Shown piece after piece: positions 18,291 through 27,465 of a stretch of DNA of 64,000 bases. Every line of letters begins with the position of its first letter. Within the stretch, counting starts at the first letter, position 1. The notes below the pieces were generated by a model, which worked only from the letters and a program-made list of their open reading frames with translations, had not been told where the DNA came from and did no database searches. The DNA is taken from NCBI RefSeq assembly GCF_000314995.1, contig NZ_BAEO01000051.1, positions 62,001-126,000 on the forward strand, read 5' to 3'. Origin of the DNA: Paraglaciecola arctica BSs20135. GTDB taxonomy: Bacteria; Pseudomonadota; Gammaproteobacteria; Enterobacterales; Alteromonadaceae. Both the position numbers and the translations under genes were made by a program.

Positions 18291-19578
18291 AGCGAACCTT
18301 CTGCTTGAACAATGGATTGATGATAATCCATTTATTACATCGCTTCAGATGCTGAAACTGACTGAATCTGAATTGATATCTCGACTATCGGCAAGGGACG
18401 ATATTACTCCCAATTATTCTGCATTACCAAACAGTACCAAACGTATTGGTTTGGCTAAACGATTTTATGTTCCGCCAGAGTATGCATTTGATTTGTATAA
18501 TCAAATTCATCACATGATCCTTATTGGTTATCTCAATCGCCACCCTAAGACAGACGATTACGATAAGTATCTCAATTTAGTTGAAAACGGCGAAGTTTCG
18601 GTGAAAAACCTACCCGCACCAAATGCTCTACTAGACGCAGGAACTGCCATGCTTTGTATGGGGCGCTCTGGGCATGGTAAAACTACCGTTCATGATAAAA
18701 TGTTAGAAACGCTTAATCCTTTTGGTAACTTTCATCCTCCTTCTGAAAACACTGGATTTAGACGACTACCGCAAGTCATGTTCGTAAAAACTTATATTAA
18801 AAGTGCGACAAGTAAAAAAGCTTTCTTAGTTTCGATTCTTAATGCCATCGATAAAAAGCTCAATAGTCATCTCACTGCAAAGCTTCCAAGCAGAGACACT
18901 GTTGGTGAGCAGGTTGATTATGTCATTAAAATATGTCGAATGGTTGGCCTTGGCTTACTTGTAATAGATGATATTCAATGGGTTTTAAATTCTAAAACTA
19001 CGAAGGATAACAAGGTTGTTACTAATGTTTTTTTAGAAGAATTTTACAACGATTTAGGCGTGCCAATGATATTCATTGGTACACCTGAAGCTGGAGACCT
19101 TTTCAGTGCTCCTGAACAGAGCGAGCAGTCTGAAAGGCGTTTAATCAGTGATGGCAAGTTTGTTCTAAGTGACCACTTTATTGAACACCTAACATGGAAG
19201 ACAATGGTTAAAGCCTTAAGCATGAACTTTTTAGGTCTGAGCGAGAAGTTAGTTGATAAGGAGTTTGAACATGCAATTTTTTACTATTGCGAGGGGAACA
19301 TAAGCAAGTTGAAGCGTCTAGTAAATCATATATTAATTGCGAATTTGAGTATGACCAAGAGTAATCGATTTAATTCTTTGTATACAGCGCATGCGGCCAC
19401 TCACATACGCAAAGAATCGATTAAACCAAAGATACCTACAGTTGATGTCACGCCAGCCTATTCTGCGGAAAAAACAGCGCAAATAGATGATAAAAATACG
19501 CAGAAGAAGGACTCAAAAAACCAAGAACGAATTGATCGGATAAAACGACTTCAAGCCCTAGATATGGGGGACGAATGA
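18283..19578 (+). CDS. tnsC: Tn7-like AAA+ regulator TnsC
   Basis: 431 residues from the ATG at 18283, which has AAGGAGG at good spacing and gives an ATGACTGA overlap with tnsB; an upstream in-frame ATG at 18187 lies deep in tnsB. Walker A GRSGHGKTT is at about residues 127-135, Walker B LLVIDDI at ~226-232, and IFIGTPEAGDLF follows as the sensor region. TnsC is the ATP-dependent matchmaker that links target selectors (TniQ/TnsD) to TnsAB and confers target immunity. The C-terminal tail is Lys/Asp-rich. Confidence 0.93.
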   Translation: MTEANLLLEQWIDDNPFITSLQMLKLTESELISRLSARDDITPNYSALPNSTKRIGLAKRFYVPPEYAFDLYNQIHHMILIGYLNRHPKTDDYDKYLNLVENGEVSVKNLPAPNALLDAGTAMLCMGRSGHGKTTVHDKMLETLNPFGNFHPPSENTGFRRLPQVMFVKTYIKSATSKKAFLVSILNAIDKKLNSHLTAKLPSRDTVGEQVDYVIKICRMVGLGLLVIDDIQWVLNSKTTKDNKVVTNVFLEEFYNDLGVPMIFIGTPEAGDLFSAPEQSEQSERRLISDGKFVLSDHFIEHLTWKTMVKALSMNFLGLSEKLVDKEFEHAIFYYCEGNISKLKRLVNHILIANLSMTKSNRFNSLYTAHAATHIRKESIKPKIPTVDVTPAYSAEKTAQIDDKNTQKKDSKNQERIDRIKRLQALDMGDE

Positions 19579-19582
19579 TCTC

Positions 19583-20497
19583 ATGTTGAACACCAGTCTT
19601 TCATCCATACTGCTAGAGAATATTAACATCAAACCCGGTGAGTATTTTCCAACCTATTTCTATCGACTCGTGGAGTATGCAGACTTTTTTGCTCCAAAGG
19701 AATTTTTAAGTCTTTTTCAAATATCAAGTCCTCGTTTGATAGGAGAGACCATGCCAAGGTGGGCAGTGAAGTTTGCCGTACAAGCCTATGGAAGAAAAAG
19801 ATTCGAGGATGTATTGACTGATAATATGGTGGGCAAATATTGGCAAGGATTCGTCTCTCGTGATGTATTAAATGTACATGTGAAAAATCAATTGAATGAC
19901 AAGGCAACGGGACGCGTACTGTTTAATGCTGAAAAGCTACTAATGCCTTACCACTCTCTAAAATACTGCTCAAAGTGCCATGATGAAGATGTAAGAGCCA
20001 AGGGCTTTGTTATCTGGAAAGCAGATCATCAAGCAATGTCAGCTTTTATTTGCCATCAGCATAATACAGCGCTGAGCCAACGTTTAGTGAGCGAGTTTAA
20101 TGGGTTTGAATGCTCAGGCGATTTTTTTGATAAATCTTCTTTTAGCACCCCTCATATTACACTTTTTCACCGTTGGTTTGATTGGGAAACTAAGCTGCTG
20201 ATTAGAGGAGGTGTTGATTATCAGCGGGAGCAAGTCGAACTTCACAAGCGTGTGTTTATGGAGAGTAGCTTCTATTCCCATTCTCCAAGTAAAGTGAGCG
20301 TTGCTCTTAATAAGCAATGGCAAAGTGCACTTTGTAAGTACTTAATTATTTTGTTTCCAAATTCACAGTGTTCTGCCAAAACCACGGCTAATAACAACGC
20401 ATTTAAGGCCAGTGCCATTATGTCGGAAGATGGCAGTATTCATCCTTTTATGTTTTTGCTATTCAAGTTTTTCTACCTATTTGAATACCAGCCGTGA
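19583..20497 (+). CDS. TniQ-family target selector, short form
   Basis: 304 residues. The N-terminal TniQ pattern (YFPTYFYRLVEYADFF) is followed by a zinc-binding block CSKCHDED...C..H (about residues 131-161). TniQ proteins recruit TnsC to a target site. This short form lacks the long C-terminal DNA-binding part of TnsD and may serve a second target pathway, as TnsE does in Tn7, or bridge to the longer paralogue. It begins 5 nt after tnsC and ends in a GTGA overlap with the next gene. Confidence 0.85.
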   Translation: MLNTSLSSILLENINIKPGEYFPTYFYRLVEYADFFAPKEFLSLFQISSPRLIGETMPRWAVKFAVQAYGRKRFEDVLTDNMVGKYWQGFVSRDVLNVHVKNQLNDKATGRVLFNAEKLLMPYHSLKYCSKCHDEDVRAKGFVIWKADHQAMSAFICHQHNTALSQRLVSEFNGFECSGDFFDKSSFSTPHITLFHRWFDWETKLLIRGGVDYQREQVELHKRVFMESSFYSHSPSKVSVALNKQWQSALCKYLIILFPNSQCSAKTTANNNAFKASAIMSEDGSIHPFMFLLFKFFYLFEYQP

Positions 20498-22068
20498 ATA
20501 CTTCTGTTTACACCCCACGCATCCAGCAAGATGAAACTTTGTATTCATACATTGCTCGTTGCCATTTATTGTGGGGTGGTTCAAATCATCGACAGACTTC
20601 AATGGACTTTTTTGGACGTAAAGGCGTTTGTTTGAATCAATGCCTACCTACTGAAGTGAGCAATATAGCGAAGCATGCCGATTACCCAGTAGATTATCTC
20701 TTGAGTAAGCATACCTTCTTACCATTGTTTGACTTGATGAGTGCTAACTCGTCAGATTTAAAGCAGGCAATGTTGAGATGCGGTGGGTATACGCTTGCGA
20801 ATGCTTCAGGTGTGTCTCAACTAGGGAAAGCGGATCTTATAAATTCTAAATTCTGCTCCAAGTGCATAAAAGCCGACCTTGAGAAAATTGGAGTAGGGTA
20901 TTGGCATTTAATGCATCAATTTCCCGGCATAAAATGTTGTCATATACATGGTTGTTGTTTGGTTGAAAGAAAAATAAACCCGAGAGTTTATGAGTTACCT
21001 GAATTACCTAAAAATGAGAAGCTAACTCTATCCCCAGAGATTCAAAAATCGTTTGCTAAATATGTGGTTTCAATGGCAATCGAGGCCGAAGTAGGTAACT
21101 CAATAGATGTTCCACTTGTCTCTGCGAATCGTATTGATGCTTTGTTTCGCAAAGGGGGGCATATTGATATGCAGGGGCTATTATTTTTAATTAAATCAAT
21201 CGAGGTAGGGTTAGGACTGCCGAGGTTGTTAAATGAATCATGTGTCAGAAACATCCTTAATGACGAAACGCATAATGCACACCCACTTAAAAAATTACTA
21301 CTACGTTTCGTCATTGGTTTTATACCAGAAAGCCACCCTGCTTTGGATGAGTCTAGAACGAACGGTTTGGAGCTAGCTAATCGCGAAGCGCGATGCCTTA
21401 AATTACTTCAAGAGTATCACTTCAGCATGCGAGAAATATCGCGCCGAGTAAATATCAGTGTTAGCGCTATAAAGTCATTGGCTAAGCGGCACCATATTCG
21501 CCTAGATGAGCGGCGTCAGTTCATTACCGCTGATATGGAGAAGCAAGTCGTTCAAGAGGCTATTGATGGGCAGCATCGCAGTGATATCGCTATAAAACAC
21601 GAAATATCTGTGGGGGCTGTCGAGCAAATAATAGAATCAGTTGCAGGGTTGTCTTTATGGCGACAGTATTTGCGAATGTATGATAAACGCAATGAGATGC
21701 GGGAAGAATTAACCGATACCCTAAAGCGGTTTCCTAATGCATCTAGAAAGGCTATTAGAAGTCATGCAAATCGAAGCTATATTTGGTTGTTTAAGTTCGA
21801 TAAAAAGTGGCTGAATAAAGCTTTACCACACAAACAACCATACCAATATCACGGTTATAAACTTTGGGTAAAAAGAGATGATGAATTTCTGCCAAAGCTG
21901 ACATCTTTTCTCAAAGATCAAATCAAAAACACATCTGCTGCTCCAACACTAAAAGCAGTTGATAAATTCTTTGGCAGTCATGGTTGGTTTACTCGCTCAA
22001 TTGAAAAATTGCCCAGATGCAAAACTGCCTATGAAGTATTTATAAAAGATTTTCACAAACAAATTTAA
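20494..22068 (+). CDS. tnsD: TnsD/TniQ-family target selector, long form
   Basis: 524 residues from a GTG that overlaps the previous stop (GTGA). N-terminal TniQ block (QDETLYSYIARCHLLWG), then CSKC...GYWHLMHQ...C..HGCCL zinc-binding pattern, and downstream helix-turn-helix segments (SMREISRRVNISVSAIKSLA, ~ residues 312-331). This is the layout of Tn7 TnsD, which binds a specific chromosomal attachment site. It is the likely homing factor of the element. The identity of its target is unknown. Confidence 0.88.
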   Translation: MNTSVYTPRIQQDETLYSYIARCHLLWGGSNHRQTSMDFFGRKGVCLNQCLPTEVSNIAKHADYPVDYLLSKHTFLPLFDLMSANSSDLKQAMLRCGGYTLANASGVSQLGKADLINSKFCSKCIKADLEKIGVGYWHLMHQFPGIKCCHIHGCCLVERKINPRVYELPELPKNEKLTLSPEIQKSFAKYVVSMAIEAEVGNSIDVPLVSANRIDALFRKGGHIDMQGLLFLIKSIEVGLGLPRLLNESCVRNILNDETHNAHPLKKLLLRFVIGFIPESHPALDESRTNGLELANREARCLKLLQEYHFSMREISRRVNISVSAIKSLAKRHHIRLDERRQFITADMEKQVVQEAIDGQHRSDIAIKHEISVGAVEQIIESVAGLSLWRQYLRMYDKRNEMREELTDTLKRFPNASRKAIRSHANRSYIWLFKFDKKWLNKALPHKQPYQYHGYKLWVKRDDEFLPKLTSFLKDQIKNTSAAPTLKAVDKFFGSHGWFTRSIEKLPRCKTAYEVFIKDFHKQI

Positions 22069-22100
22069 CCCCGTTAATTTACAACACAGAGGTAGCGAGC

Positions 22101-22304
22101 ATGAGTGACACTGTTAAAATTAAACTTGATAACTTCTTAATCCAAGAAGCTGAAAAAGCATTAGAGCAATATCCCAAAACGGCCAGTGAGCAAATAGAAC
22201 GCTGGTGTTACATTGGTATGGCCGCTGAAAAGTATCTGACTGGAGAGGAGTTAATAGCGTTACAACTGGGTAACGGAAAGGTGGTTTTAGTACCAAAGGC
22301 GTGA
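22101..22304 (+). CDS. ParD-like antitoxin, apparently orphan
   Basis: 67 residues: VKIKLDNFLIQEAEKALEQY and SEQIERWCYIGMAAE match the ParD-like antitoxin family (a ribbon-helix-helix type DNA-binding protein of type II toxin-antitoxin pairs). GAGGTAGCGAGC precedes the ATG. No ParE/RelE-like toxin gene lies next to it, so it is either an orphan, an antitoxin against an element elsewhere, or a regulator. It is 32 bp downstream of tnsD and could be co-transcribed. Confidence 0.75.
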   Translation: MSDTVKIKLDNFLIQEAEKALEQYPKTASEQIERWCYIGMAAEKYLTGEELIALQLGNGKVVLVPKA

Positions 22305-22450
22305 ATGAATTCGACCTGTCCAAATGGATTGATAATTAAATTGCTGTATAAATAAACATGATATAATCCCTTGGTGTGAAGGAGGTGAGTTGTAGGTTGC
22401 ACTGCAATTTCTTGACACGACTAATTTTAATTCAATTTGAGGTACTAAAA

Positions 22451-22666
22451 ATGGCTAAAGGTTCCAGTATTAATGGTAATGCAGACGGTAAGAATGGAAG
22501 CAATAAATCTTATTCTGTTAAAGGTCGAGGAAACGTTTCACGTCCCAAGATGGTGAAAGAAGTTAAGCAAGGAAAACACTCGGATACGCATGTGCTAAAG
22601 GTAAATGGGGTTGAATACGCAAGAAATAACCCTAATCATAATAAACCAGATAATATTGATGATTAG
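22451..22666 (+). CDS. Small hydrophilic protein of unknown function (71 aa)
   Basis: The start at 22451 has GAGG 8 nt upstream; an upstream in-frame ATG at 22376 would add 25 atypical residues. The sequence is rich in Gly/Asn/Lys with SVKGRGNVSRP and a C-terminal ending YARNNPNHNKPDN, and no membrane segment. I have an impression of similar small proteins in marine bacteria but cannot name a family. A terminator follows directly. Confidence 0.6.
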   Translation: MAKGSSINGNADGKNGSNKSYSVKGRGNVSRPKMVKEVKQGKHSDTHVLKVNGVEYARNNPNHNKPDNIDD

Positions 22667-22685
22667 TTAGCTACTGCGTAATTCT

Positions 22686-22709
22686 AAAGGAGCGTATGCT
22701 CCTTTTTAT
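22686..22709 (+). terminator. Rho-independent terminator
   Basis: AAAGGAGC, loop GTAT, GCTCCTTT then TTATTT. It ends the transcript of the small genes that follow the tns operon. Confidence 0.85.
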
Positions 22710-22759
22710 TTAAAGATAGTTGCCATTAAGACTCTATATTGTTAAGTTGTGTTTAAGCT

Positions 22760-23356
22760 TTATCACAGGCTAAGCAGTCTGATAATAGTATTTACGCGTA
22801 TGACTTGTTAAGAGGAAGCGCGAGGCTGGCAGCCTTTCTGTTAGGTACAAACCTCTACGGGTGTATGGTGATAATTAATTGGGAGTAATTCTTTAAGGAT
22901 ACTCTGCTCGCAAACAGACAGCCCTTATCTGGCGTGCGACATCAATTATTTATTGGATACACTATGCCTGTAAAAAACTCATGTCCCAAAAGCCAATCTC
23001 TTCAACATTACAAAAATATATCGTATGAAACTCTAGCCGCTAGTTGGTTGCTTAATGACGGCTGGGACGTATTTATGCCCATGATTGATCATGGTTTAAA
23101 AACTGACTTCGTTATTTCAGATGGCGATACATTTTATCGAATTCAAGTGAAGTCGATACTGTCTGAGGATGAAAATACCGTCGTTGAAAATAAGTGGGGT
23201 AATGCCAGTATTGATTATGTGATTTATTTTTCTAGGACTGGAAATTGGGGGTATATCACCCCACCATTTAAGCAGAACAAGAAGAGGCTTAATTCAACTG
23301 GTCATATTAGGTTTCACCAACACCCTAAAAACTTTGTCAAAGCGTTTAACCTAGTT
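22760..23356 (+). repeat. Duplicated nuclease cassette, copy A
   Basis: This segment is similar over its whole length to 26865-27465 (roughly 80% by eye), including ~200 bp before the nuclease gene. In the upstream part both copies can be read in one frame as SDNSI.AYDLLRGSAR (copy A 22757-22888, ended by TAA, with no usual start codon). Ten of 16 differences across 36 codons fall at third positions, which suggests an old coding segment. An AGGCT...AGCCT hairpin also sits there. Similarity stops just after the nuclease stop codon. Confidence 0.75.
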
Positions 23357-23359
23357 TAA
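22964..23359 (+). CDS. PD-(D/E)XK nuclease-like protein, copy A
   Basis: 131 residues from MPVKNSC; GGA lies 6 nt before this ATG and the paralogue at 27073 starts at the same place. The core YETLAASWLLNDGWDVFMP, then KTDFVI and RIQVKS, fits the small PD-(D/E)XK endonuclease family that includes group-I-intron enzyme I-Ssp6803I (E...D...QxK). Such proteins bind and cut DNA or act as very short restriction-like enzymes. No methylase is adjacent. A second copy 4.1 kb downstream is ~75% identical in protein by eye. The biological role is not known. Confidence 0.7.
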   Translation: MPVKNSCPKSQSLQHYKNISYETLAASWLLNDGWDVFMPMIDHGLKTDFVISDGDTFYRIQVKSILSEDENTVVENKWGNASIDYVIYFSRTGNWGYITPPFKQNKKRLNSTGHIRFHQHPKNFVKAFNLV

Positions 23360-23505
23360 TCAGTCTGTTGGACTTCTGGCTCGTTTGCGAACATTCACTT
23401 GTTGATACTGTTATTGGGTCGATGAATGATGTAGTTTGTGATTGTTTAAAATAAGTGGTTGTATTGAACCATCATGAATTTATTAGGATAAAGGTTGTTG
23501 TAGCG

Positions 23506-24396
23506 ATGCCAAAAAGAACGAATGATTTTCAGAAACTGGTTTTAGCTATAAACAATCATTTTGCCTCTGAGTCGGCAAAGGTAACCGAATCTGCCATGTT
23601 ATTTGATCCAGAATCAGAGCAAGACAGAGAGATTGATATTCTTATTGAAGATGAAATCGGGGGATATCATTTAAAAGTTGGTGTTGAATGCACTGCTATT
23701 GGAAGACCATTAACTGTTGGTAAATTAGCCGAGCTTGTCGATAAACACAAAAACGTCGGCATTAACAAGACTGTGATTGTCTCTAGATCAGGTTTCGCTG
23801 GTAGCGCGCAAAAAAAAGCAGAAAAGCTTGGCGTCGAGCTAATAGCATATGAAGCTGCAATGGAGAAGGACTGGCCATTAGACTTTAAAGTGATGTCAAA
23901 CATAAAACCTGTGCATGTTTCTTGCGAGTTAATGCCAGATTTACCTCTGGCTCTAGCCAAAGAAAGTTCATTGGATGGATTCACAAATGGTGAAGATTAT
24001 ACGGTGGTTGAGCATCACAAGCCCGTCTCCCAATTCTTATTTGAGTTGTTAAGCTCTAAAACCGGAGGATTAATGCTACCTCCTTACTTAAATACTGAGC
24101 ATGCTGAAAATGAAGGGGTCTCTTTCTCAGAAAATTGGTCATTTGCCCCTCCAATTACATTGAGATCTAAAAATGGAAAAACTGCAAAAATAATAGGTGC
24201 CAGCCCAAGTTATATATATCGTCGAACAACCCTCGTTGGTGACCTTAAGGCTGGTATTTACAATAACCGAATGGTTGCTTCCTCGGTGCTCAAAAGTAAT
24301 GGCATATTTAAGGAAAGTCGATTCACTATATCCAGTGATACAAATCAAAATGGCCAAAGTGGATTTTCTCTGAGCTTGTCTCTCGATACGGACTAG
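23506..24396 (+). CDS. Mrr-like restriction endonuclease fold protein
   Basis: 296 residues from MPKRTNDF (an in-frame ATG 51 bp upstream would add a weak N-terminus). REIDILIEDE...LKVGVECTAIGRPLTVGKLAEL matches the D-x(n)-ExK-type core of Mrr-like nucleases in which the catalytic lysine position is occupied by a polar residue (ECT). This is followed by the usual KTVIVSRSGF and KAEKLGVELI helices. It could be an active nuclease or a DNA-end-binding derivative. The C-terminal ~130 residues are a separate, unrecognised domain. A defence role is suggested by neighbours. Confidence 0.65.
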   Translation: MPKRTNDFQKLVLAINNHFASESAKVTESAMLFDPESEQDREIDILIEDEIGGYHLKVGVECTAIGRPLTVGKLAELVDKHKNVGINKTVIVSRSGFAGSAQKKAEKLGVELIAYEAAMEKDWPLDFKVMSNIKPVHVSCELMPDLPLALAKESSLDGFTNGEDYTVVEHHKPVSQFLFELLSSKTGGLMLPPYLNTEHAENEGVSFSENWSFAPPITLRSKNGKTAKIIGASPSYIYRRTTLVGDLKAGIYNNRMVASSVLKSNGIFKESRFTISSDTNQNGQSGFSLSLSLDTD

Positions 24397-24680
24397 TCGT
24401 ATTCCAATGAGTACTGGAAATACCTTTAAACGCCTAAAAGTCGTATATTGATAACGGAGTAGATAAATGTCGATATGTAGATTAACTAGTTAATCGTCAA
24501 TTTTATATTTCCCGAAAACAAAAATTTAACTAATTCTGACAGACGTATAGGGGCGAATAAGAGACTTTTAGACTTTGTTTCATTTAGGTCTATTGCCACA
24601 GAAAAGCAGCAATCGACACAATTAACGAATACATTTGTCAACCGTTAGCATTACTTAGCGAATAAAGTGCTATTCAAAAA

Positions 24681-26261
24681 ATGGAACTTGAGATGAAAAT
24701 GACAGAAGCAGAAATTAGGACTTTAATTGCCCAAAATATAAAGGGGTTTGATCCGAAATTGGAAGTGATTGAAGAAGAATTTAAAGTTGAAATGGATGAT
24801 GGAACGAGAGGGTTTATCGATATTCTGGCTAGAGATGAATTCGGATATTTGACAATTATTGAACTTAAGAAAAGTAGAGTTAGCGAGAGAAGTGCTATTC
24901 AACAGTTATTTAAATATTCAGCAATGCTAAAAGAGTATTTGAGTATTTCTCAAGAAAAAATTCGTCGAGTAATTATTTCAACAGACTGGAGAGAACTGAA
25001 AGCTCCTTTCGCCGAATCTTCGGCTAATGCAGATTACCCAATAGATGGTTATAAGTTAAGCATCAGTAATGGTCAGCTAAACTATGAAAAAGTTGTCCTC
25101 GCGACGGAAGAGATTGATAGAGATCCTGCTATCAAATTTCACCTTTTTAAATTTTCCACTCAGGAAGATAGAAACAAAGCATTGGGAATGATAGAGGAAA
25201 TATCTTCAGATATTACAGAGCTTAATCTACTTGTTTTTAAAATTGAGCTTGACCAACCGAAATCTGAAAAGTTCTTCGTTCATTCGAACTACGGGTTTGG
25301 ATTGATAGTTACATTTTTTGCCTGTCCTTATGAGAAGGCATTAGAGAAGTTGAATATAGAACCTATAGACTACATGCCTTATGGTAGTATTCACTGCTCA
25401 AATAATAAACTGTTAGTCTCCTTAGCTTTTAATGTTAAGTTTACCCGCTCATTAGCAAACATCATCGACTATCGCTACGAACTAGAAAATCTAGATTCTT
25501 TTAGTAATTATCTGAGTTGGTACCCAGTTGATAACAATTACATCTCATTTGGAAAGATGTTTAGCAAAGCATCTATTTTTATGTCAAAAGATGATGTCTT
25601 GCGCCACGCTAATGGTGTCAGTGGTTTGCACTCATACTATTTCTGTGAGCGTTTTTCTACTAAAAACCCAGCTGATTCTATGGTTTTTAGAAAAAGCTTA
25701 AGCAACTTCTTAATGTTTAACAAAGAATGGTTGAAAATTACAAATTACCTTCTCAATAATCTTAGTGACGATGATGACGTTACTGTTTCTATTTTTAACC
25801 CATTAAATGTCATAGCTCTGATTCATGATTATATTAGCAGTAAAGAGTCATTGAGAATTCCAGAGCTACATATCGAGATAAAGAAATCTAGTGGTGAGAT
25901 TGAATCTTATAGGGGGGCACTTATGTGTGAAGGCAGAGGCATTTTTTCTGGTGTTATAGATAAGATTGAGGAGACCTATGGAAGTATAAAAAACTTCAAA
26001 TTGAGGTTGCTTAACCATAAAACACCAAACAAAGATGAAGACTTATCAACAATATTGGGGCTAAAGCATTTTGTAATGAAAGACGATAAACGATTAATTG
26101 TAGGTGATGGTGTTCTAGAGTTAGCCGATATAGACCTAAAAAAGGTTGGGTTAAACGTGTTTTTCTTAGATAACATTCAAGTAATTGATGAGGTTGCTCG
26201 ATTATATGATAAACATGGGTTAAGTCATGGCATCGTTCAATTTTTTCCAGAAGAGTTTTAA
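24681..26261 (+). CDS. NucS/DUF91-type PD-(D/E)XK protein with long C-terminal extension
   Basis: 526 residues. The first 120 residues hold RGFIDILARDEFGYLTIIEL then KKSR, the D...ExK signature of the NucS/DUF91 nuclease domain. The C-terminal 400 residues are not recognised. Alternative starts at residues 5 and 7 are possible because the ribosome site is weak. NucS proteins act in mismatch repair or on branched DNA, but stand-alone DUF91 fusions are common in defence islands. The 24397-24680 leader shows no gene. It is isolated, with no partner gene overlapping it. Confidence 0.7.
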   Translation: MELEMKMTEAEIRTLIAQNIKGFDPKLEVIEEEFKVEMDDGTRGFIDILARDEFGYLTIIELKKSRVSERSAIQQLFKYSAMLKEYLSISQEKIRRVIISTDWRELKAPFAESSANADYPIDGYKLSISNGQLNYEKVVLATEEIDRDPAIKFHLFKFSTQEDRNKALGMIEEISSDITELNLLVFKIELDQPKSEKFFVHSNYGFGLIVTFFACPYEKALEKLNIEPIDYMPYGSIHCSNNKLLVSLAFNVKFTRSLANIIDYRYELENLDSFSNYLSWYPVDNNYISFGKMFSKASIFMSKDDVLRHANGVSGLHSYYFCERFSTKNPADSMVFRKSLSNFLMFNKEWLKITNYLLNNLSDDDDVTVSIFNPLNVIALIHDYISSKESLRIPELHIEIKKSSGEIESYRGALMCEGRGIFSGVIDKIEETYGSIKNFKLRLLNHKTPNKDEDLSTILGLKHFVMKDDKRLIVGDGVLELADIDLKKVGLNVFFLDNIQVIDEVARLYDKHGLSHGIVQFFPEEF

Positions 26262-26481
26262 CAACGCTTGCAATATTAGAAATTAATGGGGGAAGAATAG
26301 ACTTTTTCTATTTATGTTACTAGGTGAGCAATTGATTGCTTGTGTGACATACAAGACAAAACTTATCATTTTAAACATCTTATTTAAAAAACAGGGGGTC
26401 TAAAAGTGCTGTCAAATAAGGATGCTATTAAACATCTAATTTCCGGTAAACATCTACGTTGCTCTTTAGTTTATTTTTTAG

Positions 26482-26506
26482 AAACGAGCTTAGGCTCGTT
26501 TTTTTA
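26482..26506 (+). terminator. Rho-independent terminator
   Basis: AAACGAGC, loop TTAG, GCTCGTTT followed by T5. It lies ~220 bp after the NucS-like gene, and no gene I can support lies between them. Confidence 0.85.
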
Positions 26507-26864
26507 TGGCTACGCCACTTATGCGCTGACGCTTACTGGCATCCATGCCTTTTTTCAAACGAATCCCTTCGTTCAACTTACTTTTTTACTGCAGCTAAAA
26601 AAAGTAAGCAAAAAAAGCCGCTCGAGGGCGATGCTCTTCATCCGATTATATTATGAATTAAGCAGGTCGTGATGATCCGCTCCCGGCGGTACATCACTTA
26701 ATTGGCTATCCATGCCAATTACCCTACTGAATTCACAATATAATCAGCGAGCCTTGAGTCGAGGGGAAGTTAAAAGCATCGGCGTTGCCGACTAAAATAG
26801 ACTGAATGACGATGCGTTAAATAAAGTTGTATTTAATATTCAGGGTTGGTAGTATTTTTACCAG
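26507..26864. repeat. Non-coding repeat remnant
   Basis: No gene is supported here. A long hairpin CTTACTTTTTT...AAAAAAAGTAAG with ACTGCAGCT in the loop resembles the hairpin at 33117-33165 (GTTACTTT...AAAGTAAC with AGCTGC in the loop). A GAAGGGATTC-like segment accompanies both, in opposite relative order. This points to a shared mobile or REP-like sequence family. Confidence 0.4.
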
Positions 26865-27465
26865 TCTTTGTCACAGGCAAACATGTCTGATAATAGTATT
26901 AATGCATATGACCTCTTAAGGGGAAGTGCAAGGCAGGCCGCCTTTCTATTAGATACAATCCGTTATGGGTGTATGGTGATAATTAATTGGGAGTTGCTCG
27001 TTATGAGGACTCTGATCGTATACAGAAAGCCATGTGCTGGCATACGACATCAATTATTTATTGGATATATCTATGCCTGTAAGAAATTCAAATCCCGCAA
27101 ACCAATCCCTTAAACATTATAAAAGCATGTCATACGAAACATTAGCCGCTAGCTGGTTGCTTAAAGACGGTTGGGACGTATTTATGCCGATGATCGATCA
27201 TGGTTTAAAAACCGATTTTGTTATCTCTGATGGCGATGATTTTTATCGTATTCAAGTTAAGTCGATAGAGTCTAATGAAGAAAATGTCTTCGTTGAAAAT
27301 AAGTGGGGGAACGCCAAAATCGACTACGTCATTTACTTTTCTCGAATAGGAAGTTGGGGATTTATCACACCACCTTTCAGGCAAAGTAGGAAACGCCTTA
27401 ATGCTGTTGGTCATGTCAAGTTTTACCAAGATCCTAAAAATTTTATGAAAGCGTTTAATAGGGCT
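26865..27465 (+). repeat. Duplicated nuclease cassette, copy B
   Basis: Second copy of the segment at 22760-23356. Its short upstream frame (26868 onward) has TTG and ATG codons and stays open longer than in copy A because the TAA after ...INWE is replaced. The last 25 bp before the nuclease ATG are nearly identical in both copies, which suggests a conserved translation signal. Confidence 0.75.

Larger units (their letters stand above)
15193..22068 (+). mobile_element. Tn7-like transposition module (tnsABC + two tniQ)
   Basis: Five overlapping or closely spaced genes encode the endonuclease TnsA, DDE transposase TnsB, AAA regulator TnsC and two distinct TniQ/TnsD target selectors. No cas gene or CRISPR array is visible, so this is not a CRISPR-guided element within the window. 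The coordinates cover only the gene module. Element ends (TGT...ACA with TnsB sites) could not be fixed; the repeat array at 9817-9873 is one candidate. The flanking defence genes are plausible cargo. Confidence 0.85.

Noticed and set aside
15193-22068. CRISPR-associated transposon
   Set aside because: No cas genes, CRISPR repeats or spacers were seen in or around the tns operon.
26406-26672. 88-codon and overlapping 65-codon frames after the NucS-like gene
   Set aside because: They span a terminator hairpin and a repeat remnant; composition is not protein-like.
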